Below the pieces are notes generated by a model. The model was given only the letters and a program-made list of their open reading frames with translations. It did no database searches and had not been told where the DNA came from. A stretch of DNA of 64,000 nt from NAT127 sp034717695 (GTDB lineage Bacteria > Pseudomonadota > Gammaproteobacteria > Pseudomonadales > Porticoccaceae): the NCBI GenBank assembly GCA_034717695.1, contig JAYELS010000021.1, forward strand, positions 62,001 through 126,000, read 5' to 3'. Made by a program: the position numbers and the translations under genes. Shown here piece by piece: positions 16,520-26,097 of the stretch. Numbering within the stretch: position 1 is the stretch's first letter; every line of letters starts with the position of its first letter.

Positions 16520-17385
16520 CCGGCGGCGCACCCCGCGATCACCGGGGCGAGCTATTCGCCGCGCTGCAGCGCCTGCTGCCCCAGCACAGCCTGTCGCGGC
16601 TGCTGGGCCGCCTCGCCGAGAGCCAGCGCCCCGGCCTCAAGAACTGGCTGATCCGCCAGGCCATCGCCCGCTACGGCATCGACCTTAGGGATGCCCAATA
16701 CCCGGACATCGCCGATTACCCGTCCTTCAACCACTTCTTCACACGCGCCCTGAAGCCCGGGGCGCGCCCCCTCGACGACGATGCCGAGGCCCTGATCTCC
16801 CCGGCGGATGGCGCCATCAGCCAGTTGGGGCCGATCCGGGACGGCGACATCTTCCAGGCCAAGGGCCACGCATTCTCGACAGCCTCCCTGCTGGGGCTGG
16901 ACGCAAACCGCACCGCCCGGTTCGACAGGGGCGCCTTCGCCACGGTCTACCTCTCGCCCCGGGATTATCACCGGGTCCACATGCCCTACCCCGGCAGGTT
17001 GCTGGAAACCCTCTACGTGCCCGGCCGGCTGTTCTCCGTCAACGACACCACCGCCCGCCACATTCCCGGGCTCTTCGCCCGCAACGAGCGGCTGGTGTGC
17101 CTGTTCGAGACGGATCGCGGGCTGATGGCGGTGGTGCTGGTGGGGGCGCTGTTCGTGGCGGGCATTCGCACCGTCTGGCGGGATGACTACCGGCCCGGTC
17201 AGTGCCACAGGGAAGTGTTCGCGGAGCCCCGCCATTTCGCCCGGGGGGAGGAGCTGGGCCAGTTCCGCTTCGGCTCGACGGTGGTGCTGGTGACGGAGAA
17301 TCCGGTGGACCATTGCCCCGCCCTGACCCACGGCAGCGGTGTGCGCATGGGGGAGCGTCTGGGAACCTGGGCTGGGGAGGGTTGA
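16516..17385 (+). CDS. psd: Phosphatidylserine decarboxylase proenzyme
   Basis: Makes phosphatidylethanolamine at the inner membrane. The 289-residue proenzyme starts with an ATG overlapping the rhodanese stop. Self-cleavage is expected in FGST between Gly253 and Ser254, giving a 253-residue beta chain and a short pyruvoyl alpha chain. Conserved features include FNHFFTRALKPGARP, SPADG and the DYHRVHMPYPG segment. It is convergent with the HD-GYP-family gene, 6 bp between stops. The rhodanese-psd order is conserved in pseudomonads. Confidence 0.96.
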   Translation: MTGGAPRDHRGELFAALQRLLPQHSLSRLLGRLAESQRPGLKNWLIRQAIARYGIDLRDAQYPDIADYPSFNHFFTRALKPGARPLDDDAEALISPADGAISQLGPIRDGDIFQAKGHAFSTASLLGLDANRTARFDRGAFATVYLSPRDYHRVHMPYPGRLLETLYVPGRLFSVNDTTARHIPGLFARNERLVCLFETDRGLMAVVLVGALFVAGIRTVWRDDYRPGQCHREVFAEPRHFARGEELGQFRFGSTVVLVTENPVDHCPALTHGSGVRMGERLGTWAGEG

Positions 17386-17391
17386 GGCAGT

Positions 17392-18801
17392 CTAGCTGAG
17401 CAGCCGCTGCTTGAGGGTCGCCAGCAACCCCTGCTTCGGGGGCAGCTCCCGCACCCCCAGAAAGGTGGCGGAGATCTTCTCGTAGTCGATGTCGTAGCCG
17501 GTGGGCTCCAGATCCCGGGCGATGGCGATCTTGGCATTGGCCGCGTCGGCTCGACCGCTCTGGATCAGCTGACGGCGGGTCTGGTCCTGATCCTTGAGGT
17601 CGATGACGATGAATCCCTGGTTGAGATCCTCCCCCCAGCGGTCGAGCACCGCCACCCGCGGCGTCAAGCGGGATGAGGGGTGCTGGTCGAGCACCACGCC
17701 GAGGTCACCGGTACTCAGCTCCACCAGTGTACCGGTGGGGTAGAGCCCCACGGACTGGATGAAGGTCACCACCAGATCTTCCTGAAAGGCACAGTTGCGC
17801 ATGTTGTAGAGAATGCTCACCGCCCTTGACGGGGCCACCGGCTCCAGGGACTCCCGGGGGTTGGAGATGGTGTCGTAGACCGTGGCAATGCCCGCGATCC
17901 GGGCCAGCAGGGGAATCTTGTTGCCCGCCACCCCCTCCGGGAAACCGCTGCCATCCAGGCGCTCGCAGTGGTAGCGCACCACGGCGATGACCTTGGGCTC
18001 GATGCAGCCCGTGTCCCTCAGCATCTCGACCCCGAACAGCACGAACTTGCGGTACTCCGCCTCGTCCTCCGGAGTCCTCTCCTGCTGGCGCAAGAGGGCC
18101 GGGGCCAGCCGCAGCTTGCCGATATCCTTGAGCAGGGTGCCGAGGCAGAGGGCCGAGATTTCGTCCTTCGCCATGCCCACGAAGCGGGCGTACTGCACCG
18201 CCCAGAGGGCGGCCCTGAGGCTGTGGTCGTAGGTCTGCTGGTCCTTCTGGCGCAGGCGCAGCAGCCAGGTGAAAGCATCGGGACAGCGCAGCACGCTGCC
18301 CACCATGTCATCCACGCAGGCCTTGAGGGCGGGGTAGTCGAAATCCTTGCCCTTGAGAATCTGCCGGGTGGCGAGGGTGAGCTGGCCCTTGAGGGTGCGC
18401 ACGATCTTCTCCGCCTGGATGGCTTCGATGCGCATCGGCACGGTGGTCTCGTAGACTCCGGTGCGCACTTCGATGGGGGCGGGCTTGGCGGGTTTCGCGG
18501 CGGGGGCGGGCTTGCGGTCCAGGGGACCCAGGGTCAGGGACAATCCCGGCTGATCGAAACGGGTGACCCGGGGGGCTGCCGGCGGGGGGGCCAAATCATC
18601 GATGTTGACGGGGCCCCGGCCCTTGGTGACATCGATGTAGACGTGGGCGCAGTAGGCCTTGAGGTTCTCGATATCCTTGGGGGTTCGGACGTAAAAGCCC
18701 TGCAGGGGGAAGGGTGTCTGGGACCAGGGCCGGTCGAGACCGGACACGTACATACCCAGGGTCAAGTCCTGTACCTTGATCTGAATCTGGTCAATCGACA
18801 T
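17392..18801 (-). CDS. HD-GYP-family protein with DUF3391 domain and degenerate metal site
   Basis: The ATG at 18801 follows GGAAGGA and gives 469 residues. Residues 1 to about 125 fit DUF3391, followed by an HD-GYP domain at about 160-350 and a C-terminal extension. HD-GYP proteins normally hydrolyse c-di-GMP with two or three metals. Here His193 (YDHS) and Asp226 remain, but the HD His is Lys225 (KDIGK). The helix His that precedes xxxG is Phe253, HHE has become HCE (278-280), the later Asp is Thr307 and GYP has become GFP. Catalysis is therefore doubtful; a c-di-GMP sensor or adaptor is possible. It is transcribed separately from hemE after a 162-bp gap. Confidence 0.85.
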   Translation of the reverse strand: MSIDQIQIKVQDLTLGMYVSGLDRPWSQTPFPLQGFYVRTPKDIENLKAYCAHVYIDVTKGRGPVNIDDLAPPPAAPRVTRFDQPGLSLTLGPLDRKPAPAAKPAKPAPIEVRTGVYETTVPMRIEAIQAEKIVRTLKGQLTLATRQILKGKDFDYPALKACVDDMVGSVLRCPDAFTWLLRLRQKDQQTYDHSLRAALWAVQYARFVGMAKDEISALCLGTLLKDIGKLRLAPALLRQQERTPEDEAEYRKFVLFGVEMLRDTGCIEPKVIAVVRYHCERLDGSGFPEGVAGNKIPLLARIAGIATVYDTISNPRESLEPVAPSRAVSILYNMRNCAFQEDLVVTFIQSVGLYPTGTLVELSTGDLGVVLDQHPSSRLTPRVAVLDRWGEDLNQGFIVIDLKDQDQTRRQLIQSGRADAANAKIAIARDLEPTGYDIDYEKISATFLGVRELPPKQGLLATLKQRLLS

Positions 18802-18888
18802 AGCGGTCCTTCCAGGGTGTTCCAACCATGGATATTGAGCAGTATGCAGGGCGCCCGGATTGCTTGACTCCTCGAAATGCTACCCCAA

Positions 18889-18916
18889 AGGATAACCTTT
18901 CGGACCCATCTGGCAA
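18889..18916 (-). promoter_or_regulatory. Possible sigma-70 promoter for the HD-GYP-family gene
   Basis: On the minus strand TTGCCA is followed by 16 bases and TATCCT, about 90 bp before the start codon. Matches are moderate. Confidence 0.35.
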
Positions 18917-18963
18917 GGTCTCAAGGCCGACAGGGGCATTTTGGCGACAAACGCCCGAAAAAA

Positions 18964-20034
18964 CTAGCCGCCCCCGTGGTATTGGCGCGACATTTCGTGA
19001 ACCGCGTCAATGAATACCCTGACGTTGTCGGGATCGATATCGGGGGTGATGCCGTGGCCGAGGTTGAACACATGGCCCTCCCCAGGGCCAAAACCGGCGA
19101 GGATCCGCGCCACTTCCGCCCGGATGCGATCGGGGGAGGCCCGGAGCACCGCGGGGTCCATGTTGCCCTGCAGGGCAATGCGACCGCCAACCCGGCGCCG
19201 GGCGTCGGCGATGGGGGTGCTCCAGTCGAGGCCCGCGGCGTCGCAGCCGGTGTCGGGAATGGCTTCCAGCCACTGGCCACCGCCCTTGGTGAAGAGAATC
19301 ACCGGCACCCCGCGCCCGTCGGAGTGGCGCTCAAGGCCGGCGACGATGCGGGCCATGTAGGCCAGGGAAAACTCCTGGTAGGCGGCGTCGCTCAGCACCC
19401 CGCCCCAGGTGTCGAAGATCTGCACCGCCTGGGCGCCGGCGGCGATCTGGGCGTTGAGGTAATCGATGACGGACAGCGCCAGCTTGTCGAGCAGGGCGTG
19501 GAGCAGCGCCGGCTGGTTGTAGAGCCACAGCTTGCTGTGGCGGAACTCACGGGTGCTGCCGCCCTCGATCATGTAGGTGGCGAGCGTCCAGGGGCTGCCG
19601 GAAAAGCCGATCAGCGGCACGCTGCCACCGAGCTCGCGGCGGATGGCCCGCACCGCGTCGAGCACATAGGGCAGGTCGGCGGCGGTATCGATCACCGCCA
19701 GGCGCTCGACATCCGCCTCGGTGCGCAGCGGCCTGTGGAATTTCGGACCTTCACCCTCGGAAAAGTACAACCCAAGGCCCATGGCATCGGGGATGGTGAG
19801 GATGTCGGAGAACAGGATCGCCGCATCCAGGGAATAGCGCCGCAGGGGCTGGAGGGTGACCTCGCAGGCGAGGTCGGTGTTCTTGCACAGGGACAGGAAG
19901 TCCCCGGCCTGACCCCGGGTGGCGCGGTATTCCGGCAGGTAGCGCCCGGCCTGGCGCATCATCCACACCGGGGTGTGGTCAACCGGTTGACGGGCCAGGG
20001 CGCGGAGGAAGGTGTCGTTTTTGAGTGTGGTCAT
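18964..20034 (-). CDS. hemE: Uroporphyrinogen decarboxylase
   Basis: Decarboxylates uroporphyrinogen III to coproporphyrinogen III in heme synthesis. The ATG at 20034 gives 356 residues, the usual length; longer upstream frames run through intergenic repeats. The substrate-binding N-terminus MRQAGRYLPEYR is intact, as are FSGSPWTLATYMIEGG and the C-terminal FNLGHGITPD. It follows gltD on the same strand but is separated by a 161-bp gap with inverted repeats. This gltBD-hemE order is known from Pseudomonas. Confidence 0.97.
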   Translation of the reverse strand: MTTLKNDTFLRALARQPVDHTPVWMMRQAGRYLPEYRATRGQAGDFLSLCKNTDLACEVTLQPLRRYSLDAAILFSDILTIPDAMGLGLYFSEGEGPKFHRPLRTEADVERLAVIDTAADLPYVLDAVRAIRRELGGSVPLIGFSGSPWTLATYMIEGGSTREFRHSKLWLYNQPALLHALLDKLALSVIDYLNAQIAAGAQAVQIFDTWGGVLSDAAYQEFSLAYMARIVAGLERHSDGRGVPVILFTKGGGQWLEAIPDTGCDAAGLDWSTPIADARRRVGGRIALQGNMDPAVLRASPDRIRAEVARILAGFGPGEGHVFNLGHGITPDIDPDNVRVFIDAVHEMSRQYHGGG

Positions 20035-20040
20035 CTGTGG

Positions 20041-20070
20041 GTCTGACGTCTGACGCTGGACGTCTGACGC
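20041..20070 (+). repeat. CGTCTGAC-type short repeat, left copy
   Basis: Three copies of a GTCTGACG-like unit lie just upstream of hemE. A related array in the opposite orientation is at 20163-20191, and a third array overlaps the argH stop codon. Confidence 0.6.
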
Positions 20071-20162
20071 AACTGCTCCGGTAGTCAATGTTGGTGGTGC
20101 CCGCGGTACGGGTGTCGAGGTCCGCGCCCCGGGATGAAACGGCCAACAGCGCCGAGCCCTCT

Positions 20163-20191
20163 GGGCGTCAAGCGTCAAGCGTCAGACGCCC
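20163..20191 (-). repeat. CGTCTGAC-type short repeat, inverted copy
   Basis: On the minus strand this reads as units of CGTCTGACG and CTTGACG next to the gltD stop codon. With the copy at 20041-20070 it forms an imperfect inverted pair about 90 bp apart that could fold as a hairpin in the gltD-hemE gap. Confidence 0.6.
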
Positions 20192-20195
20192 GACC

Positions 20196-21614
20196 TCAAA
20201 CCCCCAGGTAGTCGAGGATCCCCTCCCCCGCCTGGCGCCCTTCCCAGATGGCGGTGACAACGAGGTCGGAGCCCCGCACCATGTCGCCGCCGGCGAAGAT
20301 CTTGGGGTTGCGGGTCTGGAATTTGTAGGTCTGCTCCTCCGGGGCAATCACCCCATCCCAGTCGTTGAGGGCGATGCCGTGCTCGCCAAACCAGGTGGCG
20401 GGGCTCGGCCGGAAGCCGAAGGCGACGAGCACCACGTCGGCGGGGAGGATCTCCTCGCTGCCGGGGATCACCTCGGGACGCTGGCGCCCCTTCTCGTCGG
20501 GGGCACCCAGGCGCGTCTCCACCACCTTGATGCCCTCCACCTTGCCGTCGCCGATGATCTCGATGGGCTGGCGGTTGAACAGGAACTGGACACCCTCCTC
20601 CCGGGCATTCTGCACCTCGCGGCGGGAGCCGGGCATATTGACCTCGTCGCGGCGATACACACAGGTGACGCTGGTGGCGCCCTGGCGGATCGAGGTGCGG
20701 TTGCAGTCCATGGCGGTGTCGCCGCCGCCGAGCACCACCACCCGCTTGCCGGCGACGCTGATGAAGTCGGCCGGATCCTTTTCCCATCCCTGGTTGCGGT
20801 TGACGTTCGCCACCAGGAACGGCAGGGCATCGTGAACCCCGGGGAGTTCCTCCCCGGGGAAGCCGCCCTTCATGTAGGTGTAGGTGCCCATGCCCAGAAA
20901 CACGGCGTCGTGGCTGGCGAGGATATCGGCGAAGTCGATGTCGCGGCCCACTTCGGTGTTGAGACGGAACTCCACCCCCATGGCCTCGAACACTTCGCGG
21001 CGCAGGGCCATGACGGACTTTTCCAGCTTGAATTCCGGAATCCCGAAGGTGAGCAGGCCGCCGATCTCGGGGTAGCGGTCGAACACCACGGGCTTGACCC
21101 CGGCGCGCACCAGGATATCGGCGCAGCCGAGGCCCGCGGGGCCGGCGCCGATGATGGCGACCTTCCTGTCGGTCCAGGCCACCTTCGACATGTCCGGCCG
21201 CCAGCCCATGGCGAAGGCGGTGTCGGTGATGTACTTCTCGACGCTGCCGATGGTCACGGCGCCGAAGCCGTCCTCCAGGGTGCAGGCACCCTCACAGAGG
21301 CGATCCTGGGGACAGACCCGCCCGCAGACTTCCGGCAGGGTGTTGGTCTGGTGGCTGAGCTCCACCGCTTCGATGATATTGCCCTCGCTGGCGAGCTTGA
21401 GCCAGTTGGGGATGTAGTTGTGCACCGGGCACTTCCACTCGCAGTAGGGATTGCCGCAGGCCAGGCAGCGGTGCGCCTGGCTGGCGACCTGCTTCTCCCG
21501 AAACGGCTCGTAGATCTCCACGAACTGGTGGCGCCGGGTGTCGATGGACTTCTTTTGCGGATCCTGCCGCTCGACCTCGACGAACTGGAAGTGATTGTTC
21601 AAACGCTCTGCCAT
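20196..21614 (-). CDS. gltD: Glutamate synthase (NADPH) small subunit
   Basis: Flavoprotein subunit that passes electrons from NADPH to GltB for glutamate formation from glutamine and 2-oxoglutarate. The 472-residue product has N-terminal iron-sulfur cysteines (CLACGNPYCEWKC and CGRVCPQDRLCEGAC), the FAD motif IIGAGPAGLGCA, and a NADPH motif VVLGGGDTAMDC. It lies 19 bp after gltB and is almost certainly co-transcribed with it. It supplies glutamate for the nitrogen economy also served by the amtB and urt genes in this window. Confidence 0.97.
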   Translation of the reverse strand: MAERLNNHFQFVEVERQDPQKKSIDTRRHQFVEIYEPFREKQVASQAHRCLACGNPYCEWKCPVHNYIPNWLKLASEGNIIEAVELSHQTNTLPEVCGRVCPQDRLCEGACTLEDGFGAVTIGSVEKYITDTAFAMGWRPDMSKVAWTDRKVAIIGAGPAGLGCADILVRAGVKPVVFDRYPEIGGLLTFGIPEFKLEKSVMALRREVFEAMGVEFRLNTEVGRDIDFADILASHDAVFLGMGTYTYMKGGFPGEELPGVHDALPFLVANVNRNQGWEKDPADFISVAGKRVVVLGGGDTAMDCNRTSIRQGATSVTCVYRRDEVNMPGSRREVQNAREEGVQFLFNRQPIEIIGDGKVEGIKVVETRLGAPDEKGRQRPEVIPGSEEILPADVVLVAFGFRPSPATWFGEHGIALNDWDGVIAPEEQTYKFQTRNPKIFAGGDMVRGSDLVVTAIWEGRQAGEGILDYLGV

Positions 21615-21633
21615 GGGTCCAACCTCGTCCAGT

Positions 21634-24600
21634 TTATTGCGGTGCGGCGTGGGTGTTTTCGAGCAGGCTGCCGAGGGAGGCGGCCTTCGGCTTCACCAGC
21701 CAGAATTTGCTGACGAAATCCTCGAAGTTGTCGAGAACCTGGGCGCCCCAGCTGCTGCCGGTGGTGGCCACGTATTCCCGCAGCATGGTCTTGAGGAAAT
21801 GGCGGTAGGCCTCGACCGCCTCGGCGGTGATGCGGTGCACGTCCACCAGCTCGGTGTTGACCCGGTCGTAGAAGTGGCGGTTCTCATCGAGCACATAGGC
21901 AAAGCCCCCGGTCATGCCCGCGCCGAAGTTGTAGCCGGTCTCCCCCAGCACCACCACGACACCGCCGGTCATGTACTCACAGCAATGGTCGCCGGCACCT
22001 TCGACCACCGCGTGGGCGCCGGAATTGCGCACCGCGAAGCGCTCGCCGGCGCGCCCCGCCGCGAACAGCTTGCCCCCGGTGGCGCCGTACAGGCAGGTAT
22101 TGCCGATGATGGGGGTATCCTTGGATTTGAAGCGGCTGCCCTTGGGGGGCTTGACCACGATCTTGCCGCCGGTCATGCCCTTGCCGACGTAGTCGTTGGC
22201 ATCGCCGGTGAGGAAAATCTCCAGGCCGCCGGCATTCCACACCCCCAGGGACTGGCCCGCGACGCCCGTCAGGTGGACCCGGATCGGCTGGTCCGCCATG
22301 CCCTGGTTGCCGTGGCGCTTGGCGATTTCGCCGCTGATGCGCGCACCGATGGAGCGGTCGCAGTTGGAAATGCCGTAGTGGAAGATACCCCCCGAGCGGT
22401 TCTCGATGGCGGGCAGCATCTCGGCCACCATGGCTTCCGCCAGGGTGCCCTTGTCGAAGGGTTCGTTCTTCGGCTGGGTGCAGAACTGGGGCTTCTGGGC
22501 CAGGTAGTCGTCGGTGTGGAGAATCGGCCGCAGGTCCAGGTTGCGCTGGCGCTCGGTCTCACCGGGCAGGATATCAAGCAGATCGACCCGACCGATCAGC
22601 GCCTCCAGGGTCGGCACGCCGAGACGGGCGAGCCACTCCCGGGTCTCCTCCGCCACGAAGCGGAAGAAGTTCATCGCCACCTCGACGGTGCCGATGTAGT
22701 GGTCGCGGCGCAGGCTGTCGTCCTGGGTGGCGACCCCGGTGGCGCAGTTGTTGAGGTGGCAGATGCGCAGATACTTGCAGCCGAGGGCCACCATGGGCGC
22801 GGTGCCGAAGCCAAAGCTCTCGGCGCCGAGGATGGCCGCCTTGATCACGTCGAGGCCGGTTTTCAGGCCGCCGTCGGTCTGCACCCGCACCTTGTCCCGC
22901 AGGTCGTTGGCGCGCAGGGTCTGGTGGGTCTCCGACAGGCCCAGCTCCCAGGGGGAACCGGCGTAGCGGATCGAGGTGAGCGGGCTTGCGGCGGTGCCGC
23001 CGTCATAACCGGAGATGGTGATGAGGTCCGCGTAGGCCTTGGCCACGCCGGCGGCGATGGTGCCGACACCGGGGCGGGACACCAGCTTCACGGAAATGAG
23101 TGCGCTGGGATTGACCTGCTTGAGGTCGAAAATCAGCTGCGCCAGATCCTCGATGGAGTAAATGTCGTGATGGGGCGGCGGCGAAATCAGGGTGACGCCG
23201 GGCACCGAGTAACGCAGCCGGGCGATCAGCTGATTGACCTTGCCGCCGGGCAGCTGGCCACCTTCACCGGGCTTGGCGCCTTGCGCCACCTTGATCTGGA
23301 TGACCTCGGCGTTCATCAGGTATTCGGGGGTGACACCGAAGCGGCCCGACGCCACCTGTTTGATCTTGGAGGAGCGCAGGGTGCCATGGCGGGCGGGGTC
23401 CTCGCCGCCCTCCCCGGAATTGGAGCGGCCGCCCAGGCGGTTCATGGCCTCCGCCAGGGACTCGTGAGCCTCGGGGGAGAGGGCCCCGAGGGACATACCG
23501 GCGGAATCGAAGCGCTTGATGATGCTCTCCACCGGCTCCACCTGATCGAGGGCAATGGGCTGCTGGCCCTCCACCTTGAGGCGAAACAGGTCCCGAAGGG
23601 TCGCCACCGGGCGACCGTTCACCAGCTCGGCGTAGGCGAGCCAGTCGCCGTAATCGCCGGAACGCACCGCCCTGTGCAGGGCTGTCACCACATCAGGATT
23701 GAAGGCGTGGTACTCCTGGCCGTGGACGAACTTGAGCAGCCCACCCGGGGAAATGGCCTTGCGATCCCGCCAGGCATCGGCGGCGAGCACCCGGTGCTCG
23801 GCCTCGATGTCGCTGAAGCGGGCGCCCTGGATGCGGCTGGTGAGCCCCGGGAAACAGAGATCCACCACTTCGCTCGACAGGCCGATGGCCTCGTACAGCA
23901 TGGCGCCCCGGTAGGAGGTGATGGTGGAAATCCCCATCTTGGAGAGGATTTTCATCAACCCTTTGTTGATGCCCTTGCGGTAGTTCTTGAAGGCGGTGTC
24001 CACGTCGGTGACCAGCTCGCCCCGGTTGACCATGTCAAACAGCACGTGGTAGCTGAGGTAGGGGTAGACGGCGGACGCGCCGAGACCGATCAGCACGGCG
24101 ATCTGGTGGGGATCGCGGGCGTAGCCGGTGCTGGCGATGATATTGGCGTCGCAGCGCAGGCCGCACCTGATCAGGTGGTTGTGCACCGCTCCCACCGCCA
24201 GGGCGATGGGGATCGGAATCAGCTCCGGCGCCAGGTTGTAGTCGGAGAGGATGCACAGCACCACGCCGTCGTCGCGGATCGCCCGCTCCACCTCGGCGCA
24301 CACCGCCTCGATGGCGGCCTTGAGGTCGGTGGTGGCGGGGTCGTATACCAGGCTGAACTTGCGGGCACTGAAGCCCGGGTGATCGTTGTTCTTGAGGGCA
24401 AAGTACTTGCGCGGCGACAACACGGGGCTGCTGAGATCGATATACACCCCGTGGGCCGGGGTCTCCTCGAACAGGTTGAGCTCCGGCCCCAGCTGGGTGC
24501 TGAGGGACATGGCGATGGCTTCCCGCAGGGGATCGATGGGGGGATTGGTGACCTGGGCGAACTCCTGGCGGAAGTAATCGAACAGGTTGCGGTGCTTGCG

Positions 24601-26097
24601 GGACAGTACCGCCATGGGAATATCGTCCCCCATGGAGCCCACCGCCTCCTGGCCGCCCTCGGCGAGGGGGCGAATCACCTGATCCCGCTCCTCGAAGGAC
24701 ACCTGGAACATCTTCATGTAGATCTTGAGCTGGTCTGGGGTCAGCGGCCCCTCCACCTCGATGCTGTCCTTGTCCATGGTGGACTGGATCTTGAACGCGC
24801 CATCCCGCAGCCACTTCTTATAAGGCTGCGCCGAGGCGAGCCGGCGGTCGATATCGGCGCGGGTCTCGATCCTGCCCTCGACGATGTCGATGGACAGCAT
24901 GTCTCCAGGGCCGAGGCGGCCCTTGGCCACCACGTTTTCGGGCTTGTAGCCGTAGACGCCCACCTCCGACGCCACGGTGATGATGTTGTCGTCGGTCAAC
25001 ACCCAGCGGGAGGGGCGCAGGCCATTGCGGTCGAGGGCGCAGACCGCGTAGCGGCCGTCGGTCATCACCAGGCCCGCCGGGCCATCCCAGGGCTCCATCA
25101 TCAGGGAGTGGTATTCAAAGAAGGCGCGCTGATCGGCGTCGATATCCTGGACGTTGTGCCAGGCGGGGGGCACCATCATGCGGATCGCCCGGTGGAGGGG
25201 AACGCCGCCGATCACCAGCAGTTCGAGCATGTTGTCGAGGCTCGACGAGTCGGAGCCGGTGCGATTGACCAGGGGGCCGAGTTCCGCAAGGCCCGGCAGG
25301 AGCGGGGATCTGAGCTTGGGGGTGCGCGCCAGGGACCAGTTGCGGTTGCCGAGAATGGTGTTGATCTCGCCGTTGTGGGCCAGCATGCGAAAGGGTTGCG
25401 CCAGCTGCCACAGGGGCATGGTGTTGGTGGAGAACCGCTGGTGAAAGACGCAGATCGCCGTCTCCATGCGGGAATCCCGCAGATCCGGATAGAAACTGGT
25501 GAGATCCGCCGGCATCATCAGGCCCTTGTAGCTGAGCACATGGGCCGACAGACTCGCAAAGTAGAAACTGGCATCCCCGCCAAGGCGCTGCTCGATACGC
25601 CGCCGAGCGATAAACAGGCGGGCGTCAAACTCCTGGTCGGAACAGTCGCTGCCGGGAACGATGAACACCTGCTCAATGGCCGGCAGGGTGCGCAGGGCGA
25701 TCTCGCCGAGAATGGCGTTGTTGGTGGGGACCTGGCGCCAGCCCGCGACGCTCAGCTGCTGGGCGCGGGTCTCCTCGTCGATCACCGCCTTGGCGATGCG
25801 CTGGCTGTCGGCGTCGAGGCTCAGCATCACCGACCCCACGGCGTACTGCGCCGGCAACTCCAGGGAAAACAGCTCCCGGGCCAGGGTGCGCAGGAAGGAA
25901 TCGGGTTTCTGGATCAGCAGACCGCAACCGTCCCCTGTCTTGCCATCGGCGGCGATACCGCCGCGGTGGGTCATGCAGGTGAGGGCTTCGATGCCGGTCG
26001 CCAGCAACCGGTGGCTTTTTTCACCGTTGATATGGGCGATCAGCCCGAAGCCACAGTTGTCGCGAAACTCATCCAGCCGATACAAGCCTTGGGACAT
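21634..26097 (-). CDS. gltB: Glutamate synthase (NADPH) large subunit
   Basis: Catalytic subunit of GOGAT. The start at 26097 gives 1487 residues and the N-terminus MSQGLYRLDEF, close to Pseudomonas GltB. A 14-residue propeptide would be removed to expose the nucleophile Cys15 in DNCGFGL. The order is class II amidotransferase, central domain, FMN-binding synthase domain (GEGGEDPARHG; GYDGGTAASPLTS) and the C-terminal beta-helix domain. The iron-sulfur cysteines lie in CKYLRICHLNNCATG. It is the first gene of the gltBD unit. No clear promoter was identified in the 231-bp gap before aroB. Confidence 0.97.
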   Translation of the reverse strand: MSQGLYRLDEFRDNCGFGLIAHINGEKSHRLLATGIEALTCMTHRGGIAADGKTGDGCGLLIQKPDSFLRTLARELFSLELPAQYAVGSVMLSLDADSQRIAKAVIDEETRAQQLSVAGWRQVPTNNAILGEIALRTLPAIEQVFIVPGSDCSDQEFDARLFIARRRIEQRLGGDASFYFASLSAHVLSYKGLMMPADLTSFYPDLRDSRMETAICVFHQRFSTNTMPLWQLAQPFRMLAHNGEINTILGNRNWSLARTPKLRSPLLPGLAELGPLVNRTGSDSSSLDNMLELLVIGGVPLHRAIRMMVPPAWHNVQDIDADQRAFFEYHSLMMEPWDGPAGLVMTDGRYAVCALDRNGLRPSRWVLTDDNIITVASEVGVYGYKPENVVAKGRLGPGDMLSIDIVEGRIETRADIDRRLASAQPYKKWLRDGAFKIQSTMDKDSIEVEGPLTPDQLKIYMKMFQVSFEERDQVIRPLAEGGQEAVGSMGDDIPMAVLSRKHRNLFDYFRQEFAQVTNPPIDPLREAIAMSLSTQLGPELNLFEETPAHGVYIDLSSPVLSPRKYFALKNNDHPGFSARKFSLVYDPATTDLKAAIEAVCAEVERAIRDDGVVLCILSDYNLAPELIPIPIALAVGAVHNHLIRCGLRCDANIIASTGYARDPHQIAVLIGLGASAVYPYLSYHVLFDMVNRGELVTDVDTAFKNYRKGINKGLMKILSKMGISTITSYRGAMLYEAIGLSSEVVDLCFPGLTSRIQGARFSDIEAEHRVLAADAWRDRKAISPGGLLKFVHGQEYHAFNPDVVTALHRAVRSGDYGDWLAYAELVNGRPVATLRDLFRLKVEGQQPIALDQVEPVESIIKRFDSAGMSLGALSPEAHESLAEAMNRLGGRSNSGEGGEDPARHGTLRSSKIKQVASGRFGVTPEYLMNAEVIQIKVAQGAKPGEGGQLPGGKVNQLIARLRYSVPGVTLISPPPHHDIYSIEDLAQLIFDLKQVNPSALISVKLVSRPGVGTIAAGVAKAYADLITISGYDGGTAASPLTSIRYAGSPWELGLSETHQTLRANDLRDKVRVQTDGGLKTGLDVIKAAILGAESFGFGTAPMVALGCKYLRICHLNNCATGVATQDDSLRRDHYIGTVEVAMNFFRFVAEETREWLARLGVPTLEALIGRVDLLDILPGETERQRNLDLRPILHTDDYLAQKPQFCTQPKNEPFDKGTLAEAMVAEMLPAIENRSGGIFHYGISNCDRSIGARISGEIAKRHGNQGMADQPIRVHLTGVAGQSLGVWNAGGLEIFLTGDANDYVGKGMTGGKIVVKPPKGSRFKSKDTPIIGNTCLYGATGGKLFAAGRAGERFAVRNSGAHAVVEGAGDHCCEYMTGGVVVVLGETGYNFGAGMTGGFAYVLDENRHFYDRVNTELVDVHRITAEAVEAYRHFLKTMLREYVATTGSSWGAQVLDNFEDFVSKFWLVKPKAASLGSLLENTHAAPQ

